Origin: Mycolicibacterium sp. YH-1
GTDB lineage: Bacteria; Actinomycetota; Actinomycetes; Mycobacteriales; Mycobacteriaceae
Assembly: GCF_022557175.1 (NCBI RefSeq)
Contig: NZ_CP092915.1
Span: forward strand, 6,386,001-6,450,000
Length of the DNA stretch: 64,000 bases
Reading direction: 5' to 3'
The first letter of the stretch is position 1; the number at the start of each line of letters is the position of its first letter. The position numbers and the translations under genes are program-made. This document shows, in pieces, positions 53,895 to 62,559 of this stretch. The notes below the pieces were generated by a model that made no database searches, had not been told where the DNA came from, and saw only the letters and a list, made by a program, of their open reading frames with translations.

Positions 53895-55070
53895 CTATCC
53901 GGCAGTCGCTCCCGCGAGCCGCTTGAGTTCCGTGCAGACTTCGATACTGCGGGCGAACGACGCCTGCGCCTCCTCGGGTCCGCCGACCATTCCGAGGTAG
54001 TCGATGGGTACGACCCAGTCCACACCGTTCTCAAGGAATGGCTGGATCTGTTGGGCTACTGAGATCGATGAGCCGTGAAACCAGGCGCGATCGCAATGGT
54101 CTCGGGTAACCGTTGCGACGACTGACTTAACGTGATCATCGGTCATTTCATACGGCAGCAGATCCTTGTAGTACGCCCAGTTCTCCGGCACAGGGACGGG
54201 TAGGGACTCCGCTTGCCATGCGGATGGCTCGATGCGGCCGAGTGTTCCGGTCATGTACTTGAGGATCGGGTTTTCGAAGGCCCGGTCGATGTAGCCGCTG
54301 TCCTCATGCAACATCACTCCCGCCCAGACCCCGATCTTGAACGATTGCGGGTCACGCCCCTTGGCTGCTACCTGGGCGCGCAGATCCTCGACGCGGGCTG
54401 CGGTCGACTCGGGCGTAGCAGCGTTCGCCCGTACGGCGAGAATGATGCCGTCGGCATACGACGTCGCGTAGTCGGAGAGCATTGGTCCACCGCCGAGTGC
54501 CCACAGCTGGGCAGGATGAGTCCGCGCCGAGCCGATCGATGCGCGATCCAACTCCCATCGACGGCCCTTGAAGGTGATCGGCTGGCTGGACTCCACAAAA
54601 CGTCGGTAGATCTGGAACAAGTCGTCCATGCGCGAGATGCCCTGATTCGTCGGATGCCCAAAAGGCTTGCTTTGCTTGATCTCTCCGGCGCCCACCTGAA
54701 AGACTGCACGGCCCTCCGTCATGTTCGCCAGCGTCAGCATGGCTTGCACTGTTTCGACCGGTGGCCGGCGCACGGCGTCCGTCGATACGTGGATCTCAAG
54801 ACCGGAAGTTGAAGCTGCGGCGTACCCGGCCATCATGAGCGCGTCGGAGTGCGAGTCCACATCCGGGATGAACGCGGCCATTGGCGCGTTTTCGGGGGTC
54901 CACAGTTGCCGCGGAATGAAGTTGGTGATCTGATCCGGGATTAACGCAGCATCCACGCCGGCCCCAACAAGCGCCCGACAGGAGTCGGCAATGTTCTGCG
55001 CCGGGAAGTGGCGGTCGCCCCACACCGAGATGCCGGTCTTGAGGCGGCCGGTCGGGTTGTTCTCGCTCAT
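53895..55070 (-). CDS. LLM-class flavin-dependent oxidoreductase
   Basis: 391 residues of the luciferase-like TIM barrel: TGISVWGDRHFPAQNIADSC, GVDAALIPDQITNFIP, RAVFQVGAGEIKQSKPFGHP, and SIGSARTHPAQLWALGGGP in the substrate and flavin site. In mycobacteria many of these use F420. The start is ATG 55070, with AGGAG 5 bp upstream; the longer ORF continues into the AveC gene only by chance. It follows AveC copy 2 by 64 bp in the same direction, so the two are likely co-transcribed. Confidence 0.9.
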   Translation of the reverse strand: MSENNPTGRLKTGISVWGDRHFPAQNIADSCRALVGAGVDAALIPDQITNFIPRQLWTPENAPMAAFIPDVDSHSDALMMAGYAAASTSGLEIHVSTDAVRRPPVETVQAMLTLANMTEGRAVFQVGAGEIKQSKPFGHPTNQGISRMDDLFQIYRRFVESSQPITFKGRRWELDRASIGSARTHPAQLWALGGGPMLSDYATSYADGIILAVRANAATPESTAARVEDLRAQVAAKGRDPQSFKIGVWAGVMLHEDSGYIDRAFENPILKYMTGTLGRIEPSAWQAESLPVPVPENWAYYKDLLPYEMTDDHVKSVVATVTRDHCDRAWFHGSSISVAQQIQPFLENGVDWVVPIDYLGMVGGPEEAQASFARSIEVCTELKRLAGATAG

Positions 55071-55134
55071 CGGGCTCCTAGTAAGGAGTGGAGGCGCGCC
55101 AATACTTCTTCTACGACGCAGGGGCCGGACAACA

Positions 55135-56253
55135 CTAGGGGACTTGGGCTCCGCCCGGGATGACGAGTTGGCCGTCGGGGTTGACGTGCGCTCCGTCGAT
55201 CCGGGGGATCGGGATATCAGCACTCGGGCAGGCGTAACTGGTTCCGTCGCCACACAGTTCGTTGCGAAGGTACGAGCGGTTGTCCACGATGTCGTCAGCC
55301 CAGGCGAACGTCGGCATGACGCTGATGATCACCATGGTGAGCATGTAGACGCCTTGGACGAGGTTGAACATTCCCGCCAGAGCGAGGAACCGTAGCCACT
55401 GACTCTGACGCGGCGACACCCGCATCGACGTCAGGCCCCGCTCAATCAGCGTCTCCCCGCGGTCATTACGGAAGAAGTAGATCGAGGCCGGGACAACCCA
55501 GTAGAGTGCGGCGCAGATGATCGCGTGATACACCGGGTACTGGTAGTACTCGCCCTGAAACAAGGTCAGCGACGGGATCGTGCCGACCATCGCATACATC
55601 CCAGTCCGTACGTAGATGATGCCGTCGAGGATGAACATCGCCCCGAACGCGATCGCGAAGATTACCCCGACCAGCCGCAGATTGCCGATCCCGGGTCGGC
55701 GGCCGCGGATGTAACGCATGAGGGCGCACAATCCCACCGCTGGCAACACGATCCCGAAGCCGTACATCGGGATGAATAGCACGAACGACTCGGCGATGTG
55801 CTCAGCGTTGGGCGACCCCCAGAAGGGCATGAAGTTGTTCCACGAACCGAAGTTCACCAGGGCGGGGTTGACCGTGTACACGTGGTTGAAGTAGTTGGCC
55901 GCCGTGTCCAGCCAGAACGCCGTGAGGACGGCGAAGAATGCCATCCCGTACAGGCTCATCCGGCCATCCCGGCGCCACGGCCGCCACACGAGGAAGTAAC
56001 CGGTCGCGATCATCAGGAGGATTCCGATTCCCTGCATAAGGTTCGCCGTTAGCGTCATCCATCCCGGAATGGGATCCGGCCCCGCCTCGGTGGGCCGGGG
56101 TCCCGACAGGATCCACCGCGAGTACGGATACACCTGTACCAACAGGCAGATGACACCGACGGCTGCGAACCACTTGACCGGTTTCAACTTCTGAGATTGG
56201 AAGCCTGCATCAACCTCGACGAGCGGCGCCTGCCGCGACGAGTCCAGGGACAA
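55135..56253 (-). CDS. AveC-family (spirocyclase-like) membrane protein, copy 2
   Basis: 372 residues, near-identical to copy 1 (49845-50963). Differences cluster in the N-terminus (MSLDSSRQ against MSTDASRQ) and in the later helices (GMYAMVGTIPSLTLFQGEYY; LVQGVYMLTMVIISVMPTFA). Both share the same TTG start and ribosome site. It is the first gene of an operon with the LLM oxidoreductase and is divergent from the acyl-CoA dehydrogenase. The family is membrane-bound; an enzymatic cyclase or dehydratase role is possible. Confidence 0.85.
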   Translation of the reverse strand: MSLDSSRQAPLVEVDAGFQSQKLKPVKWFAAVGVICLLVQVYPYSRWILSGPRPTEAGPDPIPGWMTLTANLMQGIGILLMIATGYFLVWRPWRRDGRMSLYGMAFFAVLTAFWLDTAANYFNHVYTVNPALVNFGSWNNFMPFWGSPNAEHIAESFVLFIPMYGFGIVLPAVGLCALMRYIRGRRPGIGNLRLVGVIFAIAFGAMFILDGIIYVRTGMYAMVGTIPSLTLFQGEYYQYPVYHAIICAALYWVVPASIYFFRNDRGETLIERGLTSMRVSPRQSQWLRFLALAGMFNLVQGVYMLTMVIISVMPTFAWADDIVDNRSYLRNELCGDGTSYACPSADIPIPRIDGAHVNPDGQLVIPGGAQVP

Positions 56254-56402
56254 CGTAGCTTCTCCCTCCCGGCAGTGGCACAGGGCCTCTAGCGAGGCGC
56301 GAACCGTCCAGACCGCGGTTCCGGTCAGAATCGTGCGACGACACCACCGGTGTCGATGTCGTGTTCCGCTCCGTTGACCGTCGCCTTGGCGTCTTGTCGC
56401 TC

Positions 56403-56419
56403 GTTCCGAGAGACTGAAC
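56403..56419 (+). promoter_or_regulatory. Cluster-2 promoter element, copy 2
   Basis: GTTCCGAGAGACTGAAC with CTTGTTGAAT downstream. It lies between AveC copy 2 (start 56253) and the acyl-CoA dehydrogenase (start 56535), 116 bp before the latter. Confidence 0.75.
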
Positions 56420-56534
56420 CGGATCTTGTTGAATCACAGGGAAACTGGATCGATCTCTCTGAACGCCAATTATGGCTGCCGAACCGACCAGGCTTGAACT
56501 CGCCGCCTGGCTCGCACCGATCAGGAGAAGTACC

Positions 56535-57674
56535 GTGCCAGTGGACCGGTTGTTGCCCACTCCAGAGGCCGCCGAGCTGATCGCGCTGACCCGCGAGGTC
56601 GCCGACAAGGTGCTCGATCCGATCGTCGACGAACACGAACGCACCGAGCGCTACCCCGACGGCGTGTTCGCGCAGCTCGGCGCAGCCGGCCTGCTGAGCC
56701 TGCCGCAGCCCGAGGAGTGGGGCGGCGCAGGCCAGCCGTTCGAGGTCTACCTGCAGGTCCTCGAGGAGATCGCCGCACGGTGGGCCGCGGTGGCCGTGGC
56801 CGTCAGCGTGCACAGCCTGTCGTCGCACCCGCTGCTGATGTTCGGCACCGACGAGCAGAAGCAGCGCTGGCTGCCAGGCATGCTGTCGGGAAACCAGATC
56901 GGCGCGTACAGCCTGTCCGAACCGCAGGCCGGATCCGATGCCGCCGCGCTGCGGTGCGCCGCCACCCCCGATGACAGCGGCTACGTGCTCAACGGCTCGA
57001 AGTCCTGGATCACCCACGGTGGGGTCGCCGACTTCTACACGCTGTTCGCGCGCACAGGCGAAGGCAGCAAGGGCATTTCGTGCTTCCTGGTGCCCGGTGA
57101 TCTCGAGGGCCTGAGCTTCGGCAAACCCGAGGAGAAAATGGGCCTGTCCGCGGTGCCGACCACGTCGGCGTTCTACGACAACGCGCACCTCGACGCGGAC
57201 CGTCGCATCGGCGCCGAGGGCCAGGGGCTGCAGATCGCCTTCAGCGCACTGGACTCCGGGCGACTCGGCATCGCCGCGGTCGCGGTGGGTATCGCGCAGG
57301 CCGCGCTTGATGACGCCACGCGCTATGCCAACGAGCGAACGACGTTCGGCCGCAAGATCATCGACCACCAGGGCCTGGGCTTCCTTCTGGCCGATATGGC
57401 GGCGGCGGTGGTCAGTGCCCGAGCCACCTACCTCGACGCCGCCCGACGTCGCGACGCCGGCCTGCCGTACTCCACACAGGCCAGCGTCGCCAAGCTGGTG
57501 GCCACCGACGCGGCGATGAAGGTCACCACCGACGCCGTGCAGGTGTTCGGCGGAGCCGGGTACACCCGCGACTACCGCGTCGAGCGCTACATGCGCGAGG
57601 CCAAGATCACCCAGATCTTCGAGGGCACCAACCAGATTCAACGCCTGGTGATCTCACGCGGCCTCACCTCCTAA
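56535..57674 (+). CDS. Acyl-CoA dehydrogenase
   Basis: 379 residues. FAD and substrate signature IGAYSLSEPQAGSDAAALRC, WITHGGVADFYTLFARTG, and C-terminal RDYRVERYMREAKITQIFEG followed by TNQIQRLVISR. The catalytic Glu is in the FEGTNQIQ motif. The start is GTG 56535, with AGGAG 7 bp upstream; the ORF's earlier ATG at 56472 has none. It oxidises an acyl-CoA to the enoyl-CoA. It precedes the CoA-transferase gene and shares its promoter element type. Confidence 0.92.
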   Translation: MPVDRLLPTPEAAELIALTREVADKVLDPIVDEHERTERYPDGVFAQLGAAGLLSLPQPEEWGGAGQPFEVYLQVLEEIAARWAAVAVAVSVHSLSSHPLLMFGTDEQKQRWLPGMLSGNQIGAYSLSEPQAGSDAAALRCAATPDDSGYVLNGSKSWITHGGVADFYTLFARTGEGSKGISCFLVPGDLEGLSFGKPEEKMGLSAVPTTSAFYDNAHLDADRRIGAEGQGLQIAFSALDSGRLGIAAVAVGIAQAALDDATRYANERTTFGRKIIDHQGLGFLLADMAAAVVSARATYLDAARRRDAGLPYSTQASVAKLVATDAAMKVTTDAVQVFGGAGYTRDYRVERYMREAKITQIFEGTNQIQRLVISRGLTS

Positions 57675-57688
57675 CTGCGAGATTTCCT

Positions 57689-57705
57689 GTTCCGGGAGAC
57701 TGAAC
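57689..57705 (+). promoter_or_regulatory. Cluster-2 promoter element, copy 3
   Basis: GTTCCGGGAGACTGAAC with CTTGTCGGAT and ACTGGGTCCACT downstream. It lies in the 104-bp gap between the acyl-CoA dehydrogenase and the CoA-transferase, 74 bp before the start of the latter. Confidence 0.75.
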
Positions 57706-57778
57706 CCAACCTTGTCGGATGTGTCGCAACTGGGTCCACTGTTCTCAACGCCACCCACCAATAAACCAAGGACACCAA

Positions 57779-60187
57779 ATGGGCGCCATTTGCGCGGGAT
57801 TGAACGTCGTCGAGATCGGCGCAGGGAGTGCTGCGGTCTCGATGGCCGGCATGGTCTTGGCGGATGCCGGCGCCAGGGTCGTGAAAGTCGAACCGCCGGA
57901 GGGGGACCGTCTTCGAACCGCGCGGCCCAGTGGCTTCCTGGTCTGGAACCGGGGCAAAGAAAGCGTTGTCGCCGATCTCCGTACCGAGGAGGGGCGCGCA
58001 GAATTGCGCTCCCTCGTTGCGCAGGCCGATGTCGTGCTCGAAGGATTCGCGCATGGGACGACTGATGAATGGGGCATCGGACCGGACGAACTGCGCAATC
58101 TGAATCCACGACTCGTCCACTGCTCGTTCACCGGGTTCGGCCGTACTGGCCCGTACGCGAAGCTGAAGGGTTACGACTCACTGGTAGCTGCCAAGGCCGG
58201 CCTTTGGTATCGAGGCGCATGGGGGCATCGTGACGGGCCGATCACCGCTCCCGTCGCCTGGGGAAGCTATGGGGCTGCGATGCAAGGCGTCGCCGGGATT
58301 CTCGGAGCGCTCATGGTGCGGGAGAAGACGGGGCGGGGCCAGACACTCGACGCAACTCTCATCGCAGGACTCGATGCTCTCGAGTACTACGTCGCCACCA
58401 CGGTTCAACTCATGGCGAAAAAGGGAGACAAGCCATCAGCCGACCTGCGAACCCTGACGGGATCTAGCCGTTACATGGTGATGGTCGTGACAAGAGACGG
58501 CCACTTCATTCAAACCGCAACGCTGCTGCCGCGGCAAGGCTGGGCACTCAATGACGTTGCAGAGCTTAAAGACTCGGCCGATGATCCCAGGTTCAAACGG
58601 CTGCCGATGTTCGACACCGCCGAAGATGCGCAGGCGTGGGAAGACCAGCTACTCGAGGCGTTCCGGGCCAAGGATCTCGAGTACTGGCTACCGCGTCTGG
58701 AGGCCAATCCCGACGTCGCGTTCGAGGTCGCGCGCACGTCAGAGGAGGGACTGGACCATCCGCAGATCATTCACAACGGCGACGCGATCGTGGTGGATGA
58801 CCCCGTACTAGGGCCCGTTCGCCAGGTGGGTCCCATCGGACACTTCGAGCGAACACCCTGTGAAATCACACGATCGGCACCCGCGCTTGGCGTGAACAAC
58901 GGCCCTCTCGTAGCCGGAGAAGAGGCAGAACCGAGTTCGCCTGCGCCCGAGCATCCGTTCTCGGGAAAGACGATCGTTGAGTTCGGCTACTTCTACGCGT
59001 TGCCGTACGCCGTCTCTCTGGCGGCATCCCTTGGGGCGCGGGTTATCAAGATCGAAGATACCGGCGGTGACCCGTCGCGGCAGTCCTTCGGACCTGAAGT
59101 CGGCAGCAGCAAGACGCTGTTGGGTAAGGAGAGCATCTCCGTTGACTTACGCACTGACGAAGGGCGCCAGATAGCGCATCGCATCGTCGCGAAGGCCGAT
59201 GCATTTGTCACCTCCTTTCGATCGGGGGTCGCCGACAGGCTCGGGCTCGGCTATGAGGAGCTGCGTTCGGAGAATCCGCGGTTGCTTTATGTTCACGCGA
59301 CGGGTTACGGAACCGACGGACCCTACGCAGAACGCGCTCAGTACGCCAACACCGCGCAAACCGTTGCGGGAAGTTTCGGTCGACAGGTCGGCTACTGGTC
59401 GCATCCGTCGATGAACGAGGGCATGAGCGTCATCGAACTCCAAGCCATCGTTCTGCCGCGCCTCAATCAGATCATCGATGGTGACTCGAATGCGGCACTG
59501 GCCTTGACCGCTTCGCTGGCTCTAGGACTTTATGCTCAGCAGCAAACGGGTCACGGTCAGTTTCTACGTACATCGATGATCGCCGGGAACGCGTGGGCAT
59601 ACTCCGATGACTTCTGCTCGTACGAGGGTAAAACCCCTGTCCCGCTATGCGACGACGACTACTTCGGAACAAGCGCCCTGGACCGCGTCTATGAGGCCGC
59701 CGACGGTGGCTGGGTATGCCTGGCAATGAAGACGGAGCGAGGGTTCGGCGACCTTGCCCAGGTGATGGGCATGACCGACATCTGCAGTGACGGACGCTTT
59801 GCGACCGCAGCCGCCCGACGTGCGAACGACCACGCTCTGGCTGCTCGCCTGGCTGAGGCTTTCCTCACTCACACCGCAGCTCACTGGGAGTCGGTGCTGA
59901 GCGCAGCTGGGGTTGGCTGCGTAGAGGTGAACATGAACGGCCAACCGCCGTTTATCGCCTTCGATCCCGTGCTACGGGAAACGGGGCTCACCGTGACCTA
60001 TGAACACCCTGTGTTCGGAGAGATGGTGCGGGCCGCGCCTCCCGTGTCATTCTCGGAGACGCCCGGACGTGTGGCGCCACCGCCGTTGCGTGGGGAGCAC
60101 AACCGCGCGATTCTCACCGAGCTCGGCTTCAACCCAGAACAGATCGAAGACCTCGAGGCACGAGCGGTCGTCATACCGCCGAGCTGA
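57779..60187 (+). CDS. Double-length family III CoA-transferase (CaiB/BaiF type)
   Basis: 802 residues made of two CaiB-like halves (about 1-400 and 415-800). Half 1: VVEIGAGSAAVSMAGMVLAD, GFGRTGPYAKLKGYDSLVAA, catalytic Asp in GRGQTLDATLIAGLDALEY. Half 2: KTIVEFGYFYALPYAVSLAA, ATGYGTDGPYAERAQYANTA, but the Asp position reads GHGQFLRTSMIAGNAW, so the nucleophile is lost there. Only half 1 is expected to form the aspartyl-CoA intermediate; half 2 may be structural. Transfers CoA between organic acids. AAGGAC lies 6-9 bp before the ATG. Confidence 0.9.
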   Translation: MGAICAGLNVVEIGAGSAAVSMAGMVLADAGARVVKVEPPEGDRLRTARPSGFLVWNRGKESVVADLRTEEGRAELRSLVAQADVVLEGFAHGTTDEWGIGPDELRNLNPRLVHCSFTGFGRTGPYAKLKGYDSLVAAKAGLWYRGAWGHRDGPITAPVAWGSYGAAMQGVAGILGALMVREKTGRGQTLDATLIAGLDALEYYVATTVQLMAKKGDKPSADLRTLTGSSRYMVMVVTRDGHFIQTATLLPRQGWALNDVAELKDSADDPRFKRLPMFDTAEDAQAWEDQLLEAFRAKDLEYWLPRLEANPDVAFEVARTSEEGLDHPQIIHNGDAIVVDDPVLGPVRQVGPIGHFERTPCEITRSAPALGVNNGPLVAGEEAEPSSPAPEHPFSGKTIVEFGYFYALPYAVSLAASLGARVIKIEDTGGDPSRQSFGPEVGSSKTLLGKESISVDLRTDEGRQIAHRIVAKADAFVTSFRSGVADRLGLGYEELRSENPRLLYVHATGYGTDGPYAERAQYANTAQTVAGSFGRQVGYWSHPSMNEGMSVIELQAIVLPRLNQIIDGDSNAALALTASLALGLYAQQQTGHGQFLRTSMIAGNAWAYSDDFCSYEGKTPVPLCDDDYFGTSALDRVYEAADGGWVCLAMKTERGFGDLAQVMGMTDICSDGRFATAAARRANDHALAARLAEAFLTHTAAHWESVLSAAGVGCVEVNMNGQPPFIAFDPVLRETGLTVTYEHPVFGEMVRAAPPVSFSETPGRVAPPPLRGEHNRAILTELGFNPEQIEDLEARAVVIPPS

Positions 60188-60216
60188 CGGCGACTCTTCG
60201 GACAGGAGGCACAAGA

Positions 60217-60714
60217 ATGTCGGGAACGTCAACGGCCATCGACAGCGAGTGGTTCCGCAGGGTGCTGGGCAACTACCCTACGGGGGTCACTGCCGTCACC
60301 GCGATCGGTGATGACGGCGAGCCAGCGGGAATGGCAATAGGATCATTCACATCGGTATCGCTCGACCCACCACTGATCGCATTCATGCCCGGCAGAGCCT
60401 CGACCAGCTTCGCGAGAATCCGCACCGCGAATAGCTTCTGCGTTAATGTGCTGGCCGCCGATCAGGAGGACGTATGTCGAGCGATGGCCGGCGCAGGGGA
60501 CCGCAAGTTCGCGAACGCGGCGTGGACGCCCACACCATCAGGAGCTCCACGGCTCGATGGAGTTGTCGCCTGGATCGACTGCGAATTCGAGTCGGTCACT
60601 GAAGCGGGCGATCACTATCTCGTACTGGGAAGAGTCCGCGAACTCCACGCGACAGGTGAACGACTTCCGCTTGTCTTCTTTCAGGGAGGTTACGGCAGCT
60701 TCTCGACAAGCTAG
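60217..60714 (+). CDS. Flavin reductase-family protein
   Basis: 165 residues: WFRRVLGNYPTGVTAVTAIG, MAIGSFTSVSLDPPLIAFMP, FCVNVLAADQEDVCRAMAG. This is the HpaC/DIM6-like flavin reductase domain that supplies reduced FMN/FAD to two-component monooxygenases. CAGGAGGC precedes the ATG. It is 29 bp after the CoA-transferase and probably its operon partner. The monooxygenase it serves may be the LLM protein of the same cluster. Confidence 0.9.
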   Translation: MSGTSTAIDSEWFRRVLGNYPTGVTAVTAIGDDGEPAGMAIGSFTSVSLDPPLIAFMPGRASTSFARIRTANSFCVNVLAADQEDVCRAMAGAGDRKFANAAWTPTPSGAPRLDGVVAWIDCEFESVTEAGDHYLVLGRVRELHATGERLPLVFFQGGYGSFSTS

Positions 60715-60771
60715 TCACGAATCGAAAATCGCGTGCCCAGGGCGGGTTTCGATCGGAATGCAATGCGACGA

Positions 60772-61929
60772 CTAGTCTGTTCGCAATACGATGGCACCGG
60801 AGTTGAGAAACATCCCTCCCATCGCAAGCAACGCAGCCTCGGCGCCCGGCACCTGGCGGTCAGCGGCGTCACCTCTGAGTTGGAGCACCGCCTCACGAAC
60901 ATGGCCGCTCCCCTGCGTTCCCCCGTCGGAGAGGCTGCCGCCGTGCGTGTTCACCGGAACGCGCCCGCCGAGCAGCAGACGATCCGCTCTGGTGTCCCAG
61001 TTGTCGCGGAAGTAGTCCGCTGCTTCACCGTCTCCGCAGAACCCCATCACCTCGAACCACCGGACGGCGATGACGGTGAATCCGTCGTAGGGGAAGAACA
61101 CATCGACGTCACCGAGTCCGATGTCAGAGCGCGCCCATAGGGCGCGGGCGGCAATCTGCTGCCCCGTATGGTTGAAGTCCAGCGTCTGATCCTCATAGGG
61201 CACTTTGGCTTCTCCCATGACCGCGGCATGGATCAGCACCCGGCGGCGCGCCAAGTCGCGGGCCCGCTCTGCAGTCGTGATGACGAAGGCATCGGCTCCG
61301 TCAACGGGGACGTCCATGTCCAGGATTGCCAGCGGCTCTCGCACCATGGGCGAATCGAGGTAGTCCGCCATCGTCAGTGGCTTGCGCATCGCAGCGTGCG
61401 GGTTGAGTGCCGCGTTGGTTCGTCCGTTTATGGCGATCGACCCGAAAACCTCTCGGCTGGAACGAAATTCATGTAGATAACGAGCCGCCCATGCGGCGTA
61501 GCCGACTGGGCCGAACATCGTGTCGGGGTTCTGGTCAAGCCCGGCCTGGCCCAGGCTGGAACGTAGCCTGAAGGGACTATTGTTCCCGGACCGGGATGGG
61601 GGCCGGTAGGTGCCGTGATAGCACAACACGGTCGTGCAGGTGCCCGCATGGATGGCGTTCATCGCCTCGATGATCTGGTGCTGAAATGGGATAGTCGGAT
61701 TGCACCACCAGGTGATAGCCGGAAGCCCCAACGCCGCTTGGACGGCATGCGTGTCGACCATTGTTGATCCGCAGACACCGTCGATATCGACCGCCGTGAG
61801 CCCTGCGTCGCGAATGGCATCTATGCAAGCCCGAGCCACCATCGCCATCGGACTACGGCCTGAATCTCGCACGTAGGGTGGGCTGGCGACACCGACGATC
61901 GCTGTCTGGTCCTTGATCGAGTAGCGCAA
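60772..61929 (-). CDS. Thiolase-fold (lipid-transfer/SCP-2-type) protein
   Basis: 385 residues. Family parts: IKDQTAIVGVASPPYVRDSG, EAMNAIHAGTCTTVLCYHGT, MFGPVGYAAWAARYLHEFRS, RVPVNTHGGSLSDGGTQGSG (active-site His), LRGDAADRQVPGAEAALLAM. The usual thiolase nucleophilic Cys context (VCASG) is not evident; SCP-2 or Ltp2-like proteins of this kind can be retro-aldolases rather than thiolases. The start is TTG 61929, 6 bp after the DUF35 gene. Both are co-expressed and likely form a complex. Confidence 0.87.
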   Translation of the reverse strand: MRYSIKDQTAIVGVASPPYVRDSGRSPMAMVARACIDAIRDAGLTAVDIDGVCGSTMVDTHAVQAALGLPAITWWCNPTIPFQHQIIEAMNAIHAGTCTTVLCYHGTYRPPSRSGNNSPFRLRSSLGQAGLDQNPDTMFGPVGYAAWAARYLHEFRSSREVFGSIAINGRTNAALNPHAAMRKPLTMADYLDSPMVREPLAILDMDVPVDGADAFVITTAERARDLARRRVLIHAAVMGEAKVPYEDQTLDFNHTGQQIAARALWARSDIGLGDVDVFFPYDGFTVIAVRWFEVMGFCGDGEAADYFRDNWDTRADRLLLGGRVPVNTHGGSLSDGGTQGSGHVREAVLQLRGDAADRQVPGAEAALLAMGGMFLNSGAIVLRTD

Positions 61930-61935
61930 CGCCTT

Positions 61936-62388
61936 TCAGCCCTCGTCGTCAGCCTGCTGGAACGCGGGAACCGGCTTCCCGTCGCGTTCGATCCAGATCA
62001 GTTCGACTTTCGTGCCGATCCGCACGTCGGTCGGGTCGCCGACGACGCCGGCCGTGAAGCGCAGACCCGCCTGCTCGACCAGTTCCACCGCGGCCAACGG
62101 ATAGCCTGCGTCGTAATCCACCCCCGAAGCGGGCGATCCCACTCGCAGAACCGTGAGCAGCGCGATTCTTCCCCTGCCACACACTTCACGCGCTTCCACA
62201 CGATCGGACCAGCACTTTGCACACACCGGGCGCGGCGGTTCGTGCCACCAACCACATTCGCGGCAGCAGTGCACAAGCAGCTTGTGCGTCAGCCTGCCCC
62301 GGTAGTGGGCGACGTTGTCCTGATCGACCAAAGCGTTCGGGAACGCAGCGATCACCTCTGCATCCGTCCACGTCACCATCTCGGCCAT
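61936..62388 (-). CDS. DUF35 OB-fold, Zn-ribbon protein
   Basis: 150 residues. The zinc ribbon is CCRECGWWHEPPRPVCAKCW (four Cys), followed by an OB-fold region GRIALLTVLRVGSPA. DUF35 proteins partner with thiolase-like enzymes (for example ChsH2-Ltp2 in steroid side-chain degradation) and bind acyl-CoA. It is first in a two-gene operon with the thiolase-fold protein. It diverges from the molybdopterin oxidoreductase gene; the promoter element copy 4 lies 43 bp upstream. Confidence 0.9.
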   Translation of the reverse strand: MAEMVTWTDAEVIAAFPNALVDQDNVAHYRGRLTHKLLVHCCRECGWWHEPPRPVCAKCWSDRVEAREVCGRGRIALLTVLRVGSPASGVDYDAGYPLAAVELVEQAGLRFTAGVVGDPTDVRIGTKVELIWIERDGKPVPAFQQADDEG

Positions 62389-62430
62389 CGCGACGAGCGT
62401 AGTCCGATCACTTACGATGCGGCACTACTG

Positions 62431-62447
62431 ATTCCGGTGAGCTGAAC
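62431..62447 (+). promoter_or_regulatory. Cluster-2 promoter element, copy 4
   Basis: ATTCCGGTGAGCTGAAC differs from the consensus GTTCCGGGAGACTGAAC at four positions, but keeps TTCCG and CTGAAC. It is in the 171-bp gap between the divergent DUF35 and molybdopterin oxidoreductase genes. Confidence 0.55.
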
Positions 62448-62559
62448 ACCGCATTGCGACATTGGAGAGCGGGGCTGATGATCGCGGTTAGTCGCATGAG
62501 CTCGCCCTAGTCGGTCGCTCGCCGTACCGGCTTTCGAACCCCACTATAGAGGACTATCG

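Larger units (their letters stand above)
55135..56460. repeat. 1.3-kb direct duplication, copy 2
   Basis: Second copy of the block described at 49845-51180; same orientation, so recombination between them would delete the P450, CrtI-like and LLM genes. Confidence 0.8.

Noticed and set aside
53895..55253. Longer start for the LLM gene
   Set aside because: The N-terminal 61 residues are read through the end of the AveC gene and are not LLM-like; ATG 55070 has a good ribosome site.
60711..60780. Terminator between flavin reductase and thiolase
   Set aside because: Only short CTAGTC/GACTAG arms far apart; not a convincing hairpin.
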